Notes under the pieces: generated by a model
What the model saw: only the letters and a program-made list of their open reading frames with translations
Told to the model about the DNA's origin: nothing
The model's database searches: none
Made by a program: the position numbers and the translations under genes
Part shown: in pieces, positions 18,405 through 26,195 of the stretch
Numbering within the stretch: position 1 is the stretch's first letter
Layout of the letters: every line of letters begins with the position of its first letter
NCBI RefSeq assembly: GCF_000308275.2
Contig: NZ_HG529491.1
Location: 245,477 to 309,476 of the forward strand
Length of the DNA: 64,000 nucleotides
Reading direction: 5' to 3'
Origin: Levyella massiliensis
GTDB lineage: Bacteria > Bacillota > Clostridia > Tissierellales > Peptoniphilaceae

Positions 18405-18444
18405 AAATAAAAAAGACGACAGAATTTTTGATTTTCTATCGTCT
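18405..18444 (-). terminator. Leader terminator/attenuator before the RepA fragment
   Basis: AGACGATAGAA pairs with TTCTGTCGTCT (one mismatch) and is followed on the minus strand by TTTTTTATTT. It lies just upstream of the RepA start, so it may end transcription from upstream or act as an attenuator of the initiator gene, as known for copy control. Confidence 0.5.
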
Positions 18445-18869
18445 GAGATTTACATATTAAATTTTCATCGCAAAATAAGACTCTTTAAAGAATCCTTAGT
18501 TTTATTGGTATGCTATTTACAATACCCATTGTTAAAATGGATACTCTAAGCAGCACACCAACTATTTATTTTTTGAGTTTTAAACTTTGGTAGAAGTCTT
18601 GAACTCCTTGTATTTACATAACTATTTTCCTCTATCACTATTATGACACGAAACCCACAGGCGGGGTCTATTCCGACACTGTATTTGATACAATTTAACG
18701 CTGGTGCGTAAGTCATGTGTTTAACCTCGAAATCCCTTGATTTACAGGGATTTTCGCCTTTCTGCGGAGCTTCCTTTGATGCTTTTCGTGGCAGTTTTTG
18801 TATGAGTTTTTGCTTTTATATATCTCTTTCCATCATACCTGTTTCCGATTTTCGTACCCCTCGGAGAGC
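18445..18869. other. AT-rich gene-free segment
   Basis: No credible coding frame on either strand. It contains a hairpin AAATCCCT/AGGGATTT at 18730-18753 followed by a short T run on the plus strand. The composition and mixed pieces suggest remnants of mobile elements. Part of it may be the decayed origin region of the plasmid that donated the RepA fragment. Confidence 0.5.
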
Positions 18870-18929
18870 AATCGTTAAAAAGTGTCAGTAATCGTTAAAA
18901 AGTATCGGGAATCGTTAAAATGTTCAGAT
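18870..18929 (+). repeat. Three 20-bp direct repeats (AATCGTTAAAA)
   Basis: AATCGTTAAAAAGT-type units begin at 18870, 18890 and 18910, with an exact 20-bp period; the first two agree at most positions, the third is diverged. The spacing of two helical turns suits protein binding on one DNA face. Candidates are plasmid iterons (a RepA fragment lies 480 bp away) or the multiple terminal repeats of an IS21-type element. Confidence 0.6.
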
Positions 18930-18935
18930 TGCTCA

Positions 18936-19442
18936 TCAACTTGCCAAGAATTCAACAACGAACGCCTGAACGACAGCTGCGATTGGTATCAATAAAAATG
19001 GCACGAACAAAAAATGCTCCGCAAGAGCCAAGTGCTTCATCCAATTCTTAAATTCATAGTCCTTGTGGCCCTCTGTGCCGGGAATAACAATTTTGCTCTT
19101 ATATTTTCCTTGAAATAACAGACAATCTAACAGCAAAAAATCTCCTGCATTTAAGATGCTCCACTGAATATAGCTCATCCAAAACAAGTTCCAAAAACCA
19201 ATAATTGGGGAATGCATAAGGCTCGCAACCGAATAAACAAAACATATCCCAACGAGGCCGATAGTGAATATGAGATTTATCTTTTTCTCTTGCTTTGTCA
19301 TGGGTAAAGGAGCTGCCTTTTGAATGGCTTTTGGATAAGAGTCCAAAAACCATCTTGGATTGATCAGTGCCAAGCTTGCGACAGCCCCATTAAAAATAGC
19401 AGCGATAGCTACCCCATCCAGTATTGCTCGAAGGATATCCAT
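18936..19442 (-). CDS. Four-helix membrane protein of unknown function
   Basis: 168 residues with four hydrophobic segments (about 10-30, 55-75, 80-110 and 142-165). The third holds WSILNAGDFLLLDCLLF, which resembles LLKVFDIFFFDWFLL in the other membrane protein of this cluster (20883-21377); the two look like distant relatives. It is the last gene of a five-gene unit with MBL-fold protein, membrane protein, methyltransferase and hydrolase, 15 nt after the hydrolase. Function unknown. The pairing with enzymes suggests a role in making, moving or resisting a small lipophilic compound; this is speculation. Confidence 0.6.
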   Translation of the reverse strand: MDILRAILDGVAIAAIFNGAVASLALINPRWFLDSYPKAIQKAAPLPMTKQEKKINLIFTIGLVGICFVYSVASLMHSPIIGFWNLFWMSYIQWSILNAGDFLLLDCLLFQGKYKSKIVIPGTEGHKDYEFKNWMKHLALAEHFLFVPFLLIPIAAVVQAFVVEFLAS

Positions 19443-19457
19443 AAACCCATATTCTCC

Positions 19458-20201
19458 TTAATCCACACATCCTTTTACAAAAGCCATATAGGCCACTGTG
19501 TTTTGTGTCATTTCTTCGCAGTGTCCATAGCCTTGCCAGATTTTTAATATTTCCTTGGGATAATGTTTCTTGATGCTTCTTCTTGCATGTCCGACATTCA
19601 GATTCTTATCCCCATAAGAAAAGATGGTATCTTGCTGCGTATCCTCCGATAAATGTGGCAAGCGGATATGTCCGCAATCATAAACAATATTTTTGATACT
19701 CTGCTTGTCCATCGTAACAAGCGTATCAAACAGCATGTTCGCATAGATCCCATAGCGTTTGGCGACCTTATCAATCAGCGGTTTTGGATCTTGCCGCGCC
19801 TTCTTTTGTTTGCTCAGAAACACATGCTCCAGCATTTTTGATAGAAGTCCGGCTTGTTCACAAAAGCTGGTCCCTTCAAAGAACAGTTTTTGAAAGTGTA
19901 GGCTTTGATCTTGGAGCAGTTCAAAAAGAACGCCGCCGCCCAATGAAGCGCCAAAGGCAAGTTTTATGGTGCAGAGATCATGCTCTTTTAAGTAATGGGC
20001 AAGCGTGGCTGCTTCCTCAGCTGTACTTACATAAGGATCGTCTTTTGCCTCTCCATGTCCGGAAAGGTCGGGCACAATATAGAGATACTCACATCCCAGC
20101 TCTTTTGCCATGCTATCCATCATCATTTTGCCGGAAAAATTCATCGGATGGATGAGGAGGATAACTTCTCGCTTGTTCTGATAGATGTCATGAATCACCA
20201 T
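19458..20201 (-). CDS. Alpha/beta hydrolase
   Basis: 247 residues from the ATG at 20201, which has a strong AAGGAGGTG upstream. It has the alpha/beta hydrolase order: strand and oxyanion region LLIHPMNFSG near 15-24, Asp-Gly-His region DLSGHGEA, nucleophile elbow FGASLGGG (Ser near 93) and a C-terminal GYGHCEEM holding the catalytic His. A serine esterase, lipase or C-C hydrolase is likely, in the cytoplasm. Its start is 2 nt after the methyltransferase stop. The acid residue is probably in SYGDKNL. Substrate unknown. Confidence 0.75.
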   Translation of the reverse strand: MVIHDIYQNKREVILLIHPMNFSGKMMMDSMAKELGCEYLYIVPDLSGHGEAKDDPYVSTAEEAATLAHYLKEHDLCTIKLAFGASLGGGVLFELLQDQSLHFQKLFFEGTSFCEQAGLLSKMLEHVFLSKQKKARQDPKPLIDKVAKRYGIYANMLFDTLVTMDKQSIKNIVYDCGHIRLPHLSEDTQQDTIFSYGDKNLNVGHARRSIKKHYPKEILKIWQGYGHCEEMTQNTVAYMAFVKGCVD

Positions 20202-20203
20202 GA

Positions 20204-20869
20204 TCACACCTCCTTGAAATCGCTCCCTTTGCCCATGGTGCCATTGATTTTTCTGGCCACTAAAAAACACTCTGGCCAAGGACTGGCCGGTAGAAGTTCG
20301 CATTGCAGGAGTTCAAAATCGTTTTGGCAGATAAATGCTTTAAATTCTGCAAGTTTCCAGCTGTGAAAAACATGAAATCCGATTCTTTTCATCAGCCACA
20401 GCTTGAGTCGATGGATCTTTTCTTCAGCGACAAAGGTGGGTGCGATAAGTAAGCCATCTGTTTTAAGAATGCGATGAATTTCTTCTAAGGCCTTTTTTGG
20501 CTTTGGCATAATGTGCAGCGTATTAGCTATAAGCACAACATCAAAGCGATTGCTGTCAAAGGAAAGTGCTGTCGCATCTTCCACGCAAAAGCAAAGATTT
20601 GAAGACTTTTCTCTTTTCTTTGCCTCTGCAATCATGCGTTCTGAGAAATCTGTAGCAAGCCATGTTTTTGCCTTTGGCGCAAGCGGAAGGCTAAGCTGTC
20701 CAGTGCCACATCCCAGCTCCAGCACAGATTGCTCATCCGACAAATGTGCTTCGATTTTCTTGATTAATGTCTCATAGAGTTGTTTGTTTCCTTTTTCCTG
20801 TATTCGCGTATAGAGCTTGGCAATGCGATCCCAGAAGCTTTTATTATCCCGATTTTCTTTTTGTTTCAT
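20204..20869 (-). CDS. SAM-dependent methyltransferase, class I
   Basis: 221 residues. The Rossmann SAM-binding motif is VLELGCGTGQLSLPL (about 49-63), the acidic residue after strand 2 is in ATDFSERMI, motif II is CVEDATALSF, and the post-I region FDVVLIANTLHIMPKP fits the Methyltransf_11 group. It methylates a small molecule or lipid. The extra C-terminal part (WLMKRIGFHVFHSWKLAEF) is like that of methyltransferases linked to lipid or quinone-type substrates, but this is weak. It sits 13 nt downstream of the 164-residue membrane protein gene and 2 nt upstream of the hydrolase. Confidence 0.82.
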   Translation of the reverse strand: MKQKENRDNKSFWDRIAKLYTRIQEKGNKQLYETLIKKIEAHLSDEQSVLELGCGTGQLSLPLAPKAKTWLATDFSERMIAEAKKREKSSNLCFCVEDATALSFDSNRFDVVLIANTLHIMPKPKKALEEIHRILKTDGLLIAPTFVAEEKIHRLKLWLMKRIGFHVFHSWKLAEFKAFICQNDFELLQCELLPASPWPECFLVARKINGTMGKGSDFKEV

Positions 20870-20882
20870 GATTTAAGTTCCC

Positions 20883-21377
20883 TTATTGAACCCACACACA
20901 TAAGCCCGCCAAGACAGCAGAGCCCACAAGTATAGCGATGACATGGATGAGGTGATCTTTTTTGTTGTAGCCAAAAAGCTGCGGGCCCAACAAGGCTTTG
21001 ACTTCCGGATAAAAATGCGGAAAGAACGTAGACCTACAAAGCAAAAACCAATCAAAGAAGAAAATATCAAAGACTTTCAGCAAAAGCATCATCACGGCAA
21101 AGCGTATATAAAACTGCAGGAAGGTAAAGCCATTCTTGATACCGTCTACTGCACCGACAATAACAGCTCCCGCCATACAAAGCATTGCCAGCAGGGCTAA
21201 GCTCCAGCCGAGGATATGCTGTCCGCGAAAACGTTCTGGTTTTTCCTCGACGGCTTCATAAACGGCTTTGGGTGCTGATGTAAAAAACTTCTTGTCCTGG
21301 ATAAAACCTACGCCCGCCAATAAAAGTAAGAAAAGCCCTGCCATCATAATCGAGGATAGGAAAAGCGTCAGAATCAT
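20883..21377 (-). CDS. Four-helix membrane protein, second of the cluster
   Basis: 164 residues with four hydrophobic stretches (about 2-25, 55-75, 88-110 and 140-162). It shares the length, topology and the aromatic/Asp-rich third helix (LLKVFDIFFFDWFLLC) with the membrane protein at 18936-19442, so the cluster seems to carry two diverged copies. The ATG overlaps the MBL gene stop (ATGA), which shows tight coupling. No known family is recognised. Inferred to act with the neighbouring enzymes at the membrane. Confidence 0.6.
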   Translation of the reverse strand: MILTLFLSSIMMAGLFLLLLAGVGFIQDKKFFTSAPKAVYEAVEEKPERFRGQHILGWSLALLAMLCMAGAVIVGAVDGIKNGFTFLQFYIRFAVMMLLLKVFDIFFFDWFLLCRSTFFPHFYPEVKALLGPQLFGYNKKDHLIHVIAILVGSAVLAGLCVWVQ

Positions 21378-22255
21378 TGTTTACCTCCATACTGTGCAGC
21401 TTCCGGCAAAAAACCACCCTGCGCATCCTCTTCGGTGTCATCGCTTTCGTCGTAGCTGTCATAGGGCGCCGCAGGATTAACGGGCTTTTGTTTGCAAAAA
21501 GCATTACACGCTTTATCGGTATGACGAAAGACAAAGTCGAAGTCGCGGCTGTAACCGGTATGTCCGGTAATGAACATCGGACGCACGTTTCGTTCTTCAA
21601 GTTTTGCCTTCAAAGCGGCAAGAGAGCGAATGGCGAGCTTGTTGTTTTCCGCCAAGGCATTGATAAAGCTATAGCCGCCGTCGTAGCCAAGCCAGATGGT
21701 ATCGCCCAAAAAGAGATAGGCATTATCAATCAGATAGACCAGATGTCCCCAAGTGTGCCCCGGCACTAAGAAAGCCTCTATGCGGATGTCGCCGATCTGA
21801 AAGACTTCGCCGTCTTTCAGCAGCGTTTTTTCGTTTTTAATCATGACCTGCGGCAGCTTGTAGAGGCCAAAGATCACCTTGCGGCGCACCTCACCCGTCA
21901 AATAACGATTTTCAATTTCTCCGATGTAGAGATGGGCATGTCTGAAAAGACCGTCGCTGTCCTCTTCCACCGCACCGACATGATCGGTATCCTGATGGGT
22001 GATAAGAATATCTTTGATCTTGGCCGGGTCCAGATCCAGCCATTTCATCTTCTCTTTCAAGCGCGGATAGTTGTAGCCGGCATCAAGCATGATGGTCTCA
22101 TTGCCTTTTGTGTAAAAGAAGATATTGGCGGCATACTCCCGCACGCAGCGCACATGCTCATCAATCCGGCCCGTGTTGATCGGCTTGAAGATGCCTTTGC
22201 CACGGTAGCCTCTTGACATGATTTTTAATTGAAATTCTGTAGCTTTCTTAGACAT
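21374..22255 (-). CDS. MBL-fold metallo-hydrolase, lactonase-like
   Basis: 293 residues. Metallo-beta-lactamase fold: metal motif THQDTDHVG (His87, Asp89, Asp91, His92), so the usual HxHxDH is HxDxDH; then VPGHTWGH at 164-171, GDTIWLGYDGG at 184-194 and TGHTGYSRD near 230. General arrangement is like AiiA-type lactonases, but the Asp in place of the second His leaves the substrate open. The ATG at 22255 is taken because AAAGGAAC lies upstream; the longer frame needs a TTG. The C-terminus is acidic (SYDESDDTEED). First gene of the five-gene unit. A related protein and a decayed copy lie 3-4 kb away. Confidence 0.78.
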   Translation of the reverse strand: MSKKATEFQLKIMSRGYRGKGIFKPINTGRIDEHVRCVREYAANIFFYTKGNETIMLDAGYNYPRLKEKMKWLDLDPAKIKDILITHQDTDHVGAVEEDSDGLFRHAHLYIGEIENRYLTGEVRRKVIFGLYKLPQVMIKNEKTLLKDGEVFQIGDIRIEAFLVPGHTWGHLVYLIDNAYLFLGDTIWLGYDGGYSFINALAENNKLAIRSLAALKAKLEERNVRPMFITGHTGYSRDFDFVFRHTDKACNAFCKQKPVNPAAPYDSYDESDDTEEDAQGGFLPEAAQYGGKQ

Positions 22256-22289
22256 AACGATTGTTCCTTTGTTTATCTCCAATCAACAA

Positions 22290-23759
22290 TCAGCGAGCAT
22301 GGATAACATCATCATTCATAATCTGCAGCGCCTCTTGCTCCAGCTTGTAGGCTTCATAGCGTTTCTGATTCGCCGCAAGCGCCAGCTCGTTGATGTTCGC
22401 CTGCACCGCGGCGTCTTTAAGAAAAGGCACACAGATGTTTCTCACATGGTTATCGTCGATCTCATCTACGACAGAGCCATAGGTGTAGCGAGTAATCAGT
22501 TCATGTCCGTAATCTGAAGCAAGGAAAATATAGAGGTATCCGGCAATCTTTTTTGATGCTGGGACAACTCGAATAATATGATCACTCGGTATCCAATGTT
22601 CCCAGTGTCTTGGAGCTATAGCTACTTTACCTATAGTTCCACTACGCGTAATAAGTGTAGTATTGGTGTGTATTTCAAGACTCTCTAATATTTTTTTGGA
22701 ATATTTTGCAACAGATATATATTTTTTCGTAGCTGGATCCAACTCATTAATCTGTTTACCACCTATCAATACTCTGCCATGCCCTTCTTCCACGTACACA
22801 CGCTTAAAACGTCCGGGGAGAATGACCTCCTTGCTGATTCTGGGATCTCCAATCGTTGTTACTTCCGCCGCCTGTGATTGAAGCTGTTCGATGATTTTGT
22901 TGACGATCGGCACGTGATAAGAGGCGTCGAAACGTCGGTCGCTTCGGCTGATTTTGACACTGAAAGTTTCAACAGGTGCTGTACTTGTTTTCAATTCCTC
23001 CAGAGGCGGCAATTTCAAGGCTTCAATCAGAAGTCTTGTCGCTTCATCGATGAGTTCATTACTTTCATCTCGCAAGGCATAGGAACGTACCACAAGGTCA
23101 TTGATACGCTGCTTGAGGATGGCCGGTGCGTTTGGAATACGCATATTTGATAAATGTTCCGGTTCCAGATGTGTGATCACGGAACCATAGCCATTTGTTT
23201 TTAGCAACAAATTGCCGATTTTGGATTTCAAAAAAGCATAGACATATCCCAAATCATATTCTTGCTTAAAGGTGATACGAATAACGTCATCAGAAAAAAC
23301 CATTCCTTCTGTTGTTTGCGAGACATAGGCAATCGTACCGATTGTTCCACTTCTTGTAAGGAGCAAGGTCTTAAGCTTTAGTTTTAGTTCATCAATATCG
23401 CAATTCGTTAATTTTGAGATATGTTTTTCTGCTCGCGGATAAATCTCTGTCATTTGTGAGGGGAGATAAAACGGTACGCCATGATTGTTATCACAATAAA
23501 TTCTTTTGAACCGCCCTGGATAAAAAGCATCCTTTATTAAACCGTCTGTTCCAGAAAGAGAAACAAGCGGATATTTTCCTTCTTTCAGTAACGATCGGGC
23601 TTGCTTTGCTTCCACATCAAAAGAACTAGCATCAAGGCGTTTTCCTCGAGCAAAAATATCCTTCAATGAAACAGAGCACCACTTGAGAGGATCATCTTTA
23701 ACCAGCGGAATTTCAGGAAGCTCTATATGTTCTTGTCTCGCCAGATTTCCGTTTACCAT
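22290..23759 (-). CDS. hsdS: Type I restriction-modification specificity subunit HsdS
   Basis: 489 residues from the ATG at 23759, with AGGAGGG upstream. Two target-recognition domains are visible, each with LTRSGTIG, PGRFKR and a YGSV motif, joined by conserved helices (NELIDEATRLLIEALKLPP-like segment and the C-terminal helix). HsdS sets the DNA sequence recognised by the HsdM2HsdS methylase and the HsdR complex. It looks intact, but its partners are not: hsdM lacks its 5' end and hsdR survives only as a stub 13 kb off. Overlaps hsdM by 7 bp. The two recognition domains share the same PGRFKR motif, so the gene may have arisen by TRD duplication. Confidence 0.86.
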   Translation of the reverse strand: MVNGNLARQEHIELPEIPLVKDDPLKWCSVSLKDIFARGKRLDASSFDVEAKQARSLLKEGKYPLVSLSGTDGLIKDAFYPGRFKRIYCDNNHGVPFYLPSQMTEIYPRAEKHISKLTNCDIDELKLKLKTLLLTRSGTIGTIAYVSQTTEGMVFSDDVIRITFKQEYDLGYVYAFLKSKIGNLLLKTNGYGSVITHLEPEHLSNMRIPNAPAILKQRINDLVVRSYALRDESNELIDEATRLLIEALKLPPLEELKTSTAPVETFSVKISRSDRRFDASYHVPIVNKIIEQLQSQAAEVTTIGDPRISKEVILPGRFKRVYVEEGHGRVLIGGKQINELDPATKKYISVAKYSKKILESLEIHTNTTLITRSGTIGKVAIAPRHWEHWIPSDHIIRVVPASKKIAGYLYIFLASDYGHELITRYTYGSVVDEIDDNHVRNICVPFLKDAAVQANINELALAANQKRYEAYKLEQEALQIMNDDVIHAR

Positions 23760-24796
23760 GACAAGCCCTCCTGTACTTTCCACTGTGCAAAAAGGGCTGG
23801 GACGCTGGTCGTCTGGTCATCGATCACCTTATGGCGACGCTCTTCTGAGACGGTTTTTGTTCCATCACTGGTTTCATCTAAACGAATAACGGTATCTGCA
23901 CCTGGAGCAAGGATCTCGTTTCCTTCAAAATCCCGCTTAAAGAGAGGATTGCCACGCTTGTCGTGACCGATTTTTTCAACCATGGCCATAAAGATGTTAT
24001 AGTCTGCCATCTGTCCGGATTTTTCTTCCGTGTCCTTTTGTTGCGCTGTCTTCTTTTGTAAGAAAAGAACAGAGGTCTGCGTTCCGTTTCGCGGTTGGAA
24101 GGTATCCGCATGCAAATCAATGCTGGCAATGATGCGATGATTTTGGATTAGCCATTCTCGGATATATCCAAGTCCGGGAGAGCCGAGGATAGAATCCGGC
24201 AGCACGATACCCATGCGACCGCCCGACTTTAAGAACTGTGTGCAGCGCTCGATGAATAATATCTCCGGAGGAACAGACGATTGCAGGCGTTCGGTCATCG
24301 TCCAAATGTTATTTTTCTTATCCTGCTGCCAGATATGAGCCAGCTCAAACTGCTCCAGAATGGCTTTATCCTTAATGGGGATCTTGCTGCCAAAAGGTGG
24401 ATTCGTCACAATCACGTCAAAGTATCCGATGGTTGAGTAATTGCGCAAATCCGATTTTTTGATATTTAAAGCGTCGCTGAGACGCGTCCTGAAATCATCC
24501 GACCATTCGTGCGGCGGAAGCAGCGAATTGCTCTGCAGAATATTGCCGCTGCCATCGTTATTCATGACCATGTTCATCTTGGTGGCTTTAACAAGATCCG
24601 GGTTGATATCGAAGCCAAAGTAGTCATGCTGGGCCATTTCAGAGATGCGCTCTTGGAACAAGCGAAGAGAGTCACTATCCCACTCAGCTTTTTCTTTTCC
24701 GATTGATTTTGCAAACTCCCTCTCCAGCTCTGCCATAACGTGTGTCATCGCCGTAACCAAAAAACCACCTGTGCCGCACGAGCTATCTAAGCCCAC
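23753..24796 (-). pseudogene. hsdM: Type I restriction methylase HsdM, 5'-truncated
   Basis: 347 codons of the N6-adenine methyltransferase subunit. The frame begins exactly at SAM motif I (LDSSCGTGGFL, 3-13) and holds the catalytic NPPFG at 132-136, then the rest of the C-terminal part. The N-terminal HsdM domain and linker (about 150 residues) are missing. The GTG at 24796 has no ribosome binding site. The break coincides with the 3' end of the MBL-membrane gene, whose last codons (GLR, stop) read across it. So both genes were cut and joined near 24,790. Probably inactive. Confidence 0.8.
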
Positions 24797-25883
24797 GCCA
24801 CCATCCGGGAATCTTTACATAGTCAGCAGTCCCCTCTATTATGACTTTAGCAAGCTTCCTTTTACCCTTGTAATCAAAGGTCCTATATAAGATGGTAACC
24901 CAGGCAGTAATTAATAGGAGTATAAGGCATCCTATCCCTAGGATAAGTCCCCAGATGATCCTTTGCCTTCCTTGAAGAATGAGGTCACTTGTACCAAATA
25001 AGATGAATAAAACAAGACATACTAGACTTTCACCAATCTTAGCCTCCAACAATCTTTTAGGAACCCAGTTTTTGTAGTCAGGTTTTGTACTCTTATCAAA
25101 AGGATTGTATTCCCCATCCTTATGAAAGGGATTTCTCTTACCGAAGGTTGCACTCTTATCGTTGTGTTTAAAAATCTTTTCCGAATAAGGATGTATTCCG
25201 CTATGTCCGGTACAAACATATTCTAAGTTATAATCTTTTAATCTATCTCTTAGTTTAACTAAAGATTCTTTATTCTTCTTTTGATCTTGAGTGAAAAAAT
25301 CAAAAAATGCATAACCGCCATTTTCATTTATGGCAAGGCAATCTCCGGAAATTAAAATCTTATTATCGACTATATAGACAGTATGGCCTACCGTATGACC
25401 GGGAACAGGAATGGCTTCCACCTTTATTCCGTCAATCTCAAAAATTGAAATATCTTTAATAGAAGTCCATCCATCAGCGATTTTCACACAGTTATGGAAT
25501 ATTCCCTTTCTGCGAATTTCTCTTGTCATATATTTCTCTTCATCAGCACCCATGTAGACATGAGCATTTGGAAAAATATTTTTGCCTGTTATATCAATTC
25601 CGCCGGCGTGATCAACATCTAAATGAGTTAAAAATATATGCTCAACATTATCAGGATTTATTTTTATTTTCTTAAATTCATTATCTATATTGGCGTAATT
25701 TATGTGTCCACTATCAAAAGCAATAGTTCTACCATTTTTCGTATATAACCACAAATTGACGTCATACTCTCTAATAGCACTTATTCCATCGCACAAAATA
25801 CCGGTATCTTCCGGCTTGCAGTAAAATTTTCCACGCATGCTAATAGGTTTTATTTTGTCATCAAAAAAATATAAAAGTTTCAT
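24783..25883 (-). CDS. MBL-fold hydrolase with C-terminal membrane domain
   Basis: 366 residues from the ATG at 25883 (AGGAG 7 nt upstream). The N-terminal 270 residues are an MBL fold, with THLDVDHAGG (His87, Asp89, Asp91, His92), VPGHTVGH near 160-170, ISGDCLAINENGG and TGHSGIHPY. The HxDxDH variant is the same as in the relative at 21374-22255. Then come two hydrophobic helices (about 285-305 and 310-335) and a basic tail. AT-rich unlike its neighbours, so from another source. The last few codons come from the hsdM junction, so the natural end may be lost. Substrate unknown. Confidence 0.72.
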   Translation of the reverse strand: MKLLYFFDDKIKPISMRGKFYCKPEDTGILCDGISAIREYDVNLWLYTKNGRTIAFDSGHINYANIDNEFKKIKINPDNVEHIFLTHLDVDHAGGIDITGKNIFPNAHVYMGADEEKYMTREIRRKGIFHNCVKIADGWTSIKDISIFEIDGIKVEAIPVPGHTVGHTVYIVDNKILISGDCLAINENGGYAFFDFFTQDQKKNKESLVKLRDRLKDYNLEYVCTGHSGIHPYSEKIFKHNDKSATFGKRNPFHKDGEYNPFDKSTKPDYKNWVPKRLLEAKIGESLVCLVLFILFGTSDLILQGRQRIIWGLILGIGCLILLLITAWVTILYRTFDYKGKRKLAKVIIEGTADYVKIPGWWRGLR

Positions 25884-25969
25884 AGCATCTCTCCTGAAAA
25901 TTTTTAGATTAGTGGTTTGTTTTCCATAAGCATATCTGCTTAACACTTTTCCAGTAAAACATTCTTTGC

Positions 25970-26195
25970 ATTCTCTTCTGTAATTTTTTATCTTCTGCAA
26001 GAATGTTCAAAAATGCGTAGCCCCCGTCCGCCCCAAACCAAATCGTATCTCCTGTAAATAAATATTAGCAGCATATTCTCTAATACAGCTTACTCTCTCA
26101 TCAATATATCCTGTATTTAAAGGCTTAAATATTTCTTTACCACGAAACAGAAAAGACATGACCTTTTCTTGGATTTTAGATGCTAATTTTGACAT
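25970..26195 (-). pseudogene. Third MBL-fold gene, decayed copy
   Basis: The frame starts MSKLASKIQEKVMSF with FKPLNTGYIDERVSCIREYAANI, very like the intact gene at 22255 (FKPINTGRIDEHVRCVREYAANI). After about 45 codons the sequence jumps to the later part of the same protein but in another frame: GDTIWFGADGGYAFLNILAED is readable in the +1 frame. About 130 codons, including the metal motif, have been deleted. The 3' part ends in unrelated sequence. It begins within the 3' end of the upstream ABC gene. Confidence 0.7.

Noticed and set aside
18870-18929. CRISPR-like short repeats
   Set aside because: The units are contiguous with a 20-bp period, so there are no spacers; no cas genes in the window.
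20202-20303. N-terminal extension of the alpha/beta hydrolase frame
   Set aside because: It overlaps the methyltransferase end in another frame; the ATG at 20201 has the strong ribosome binding site.
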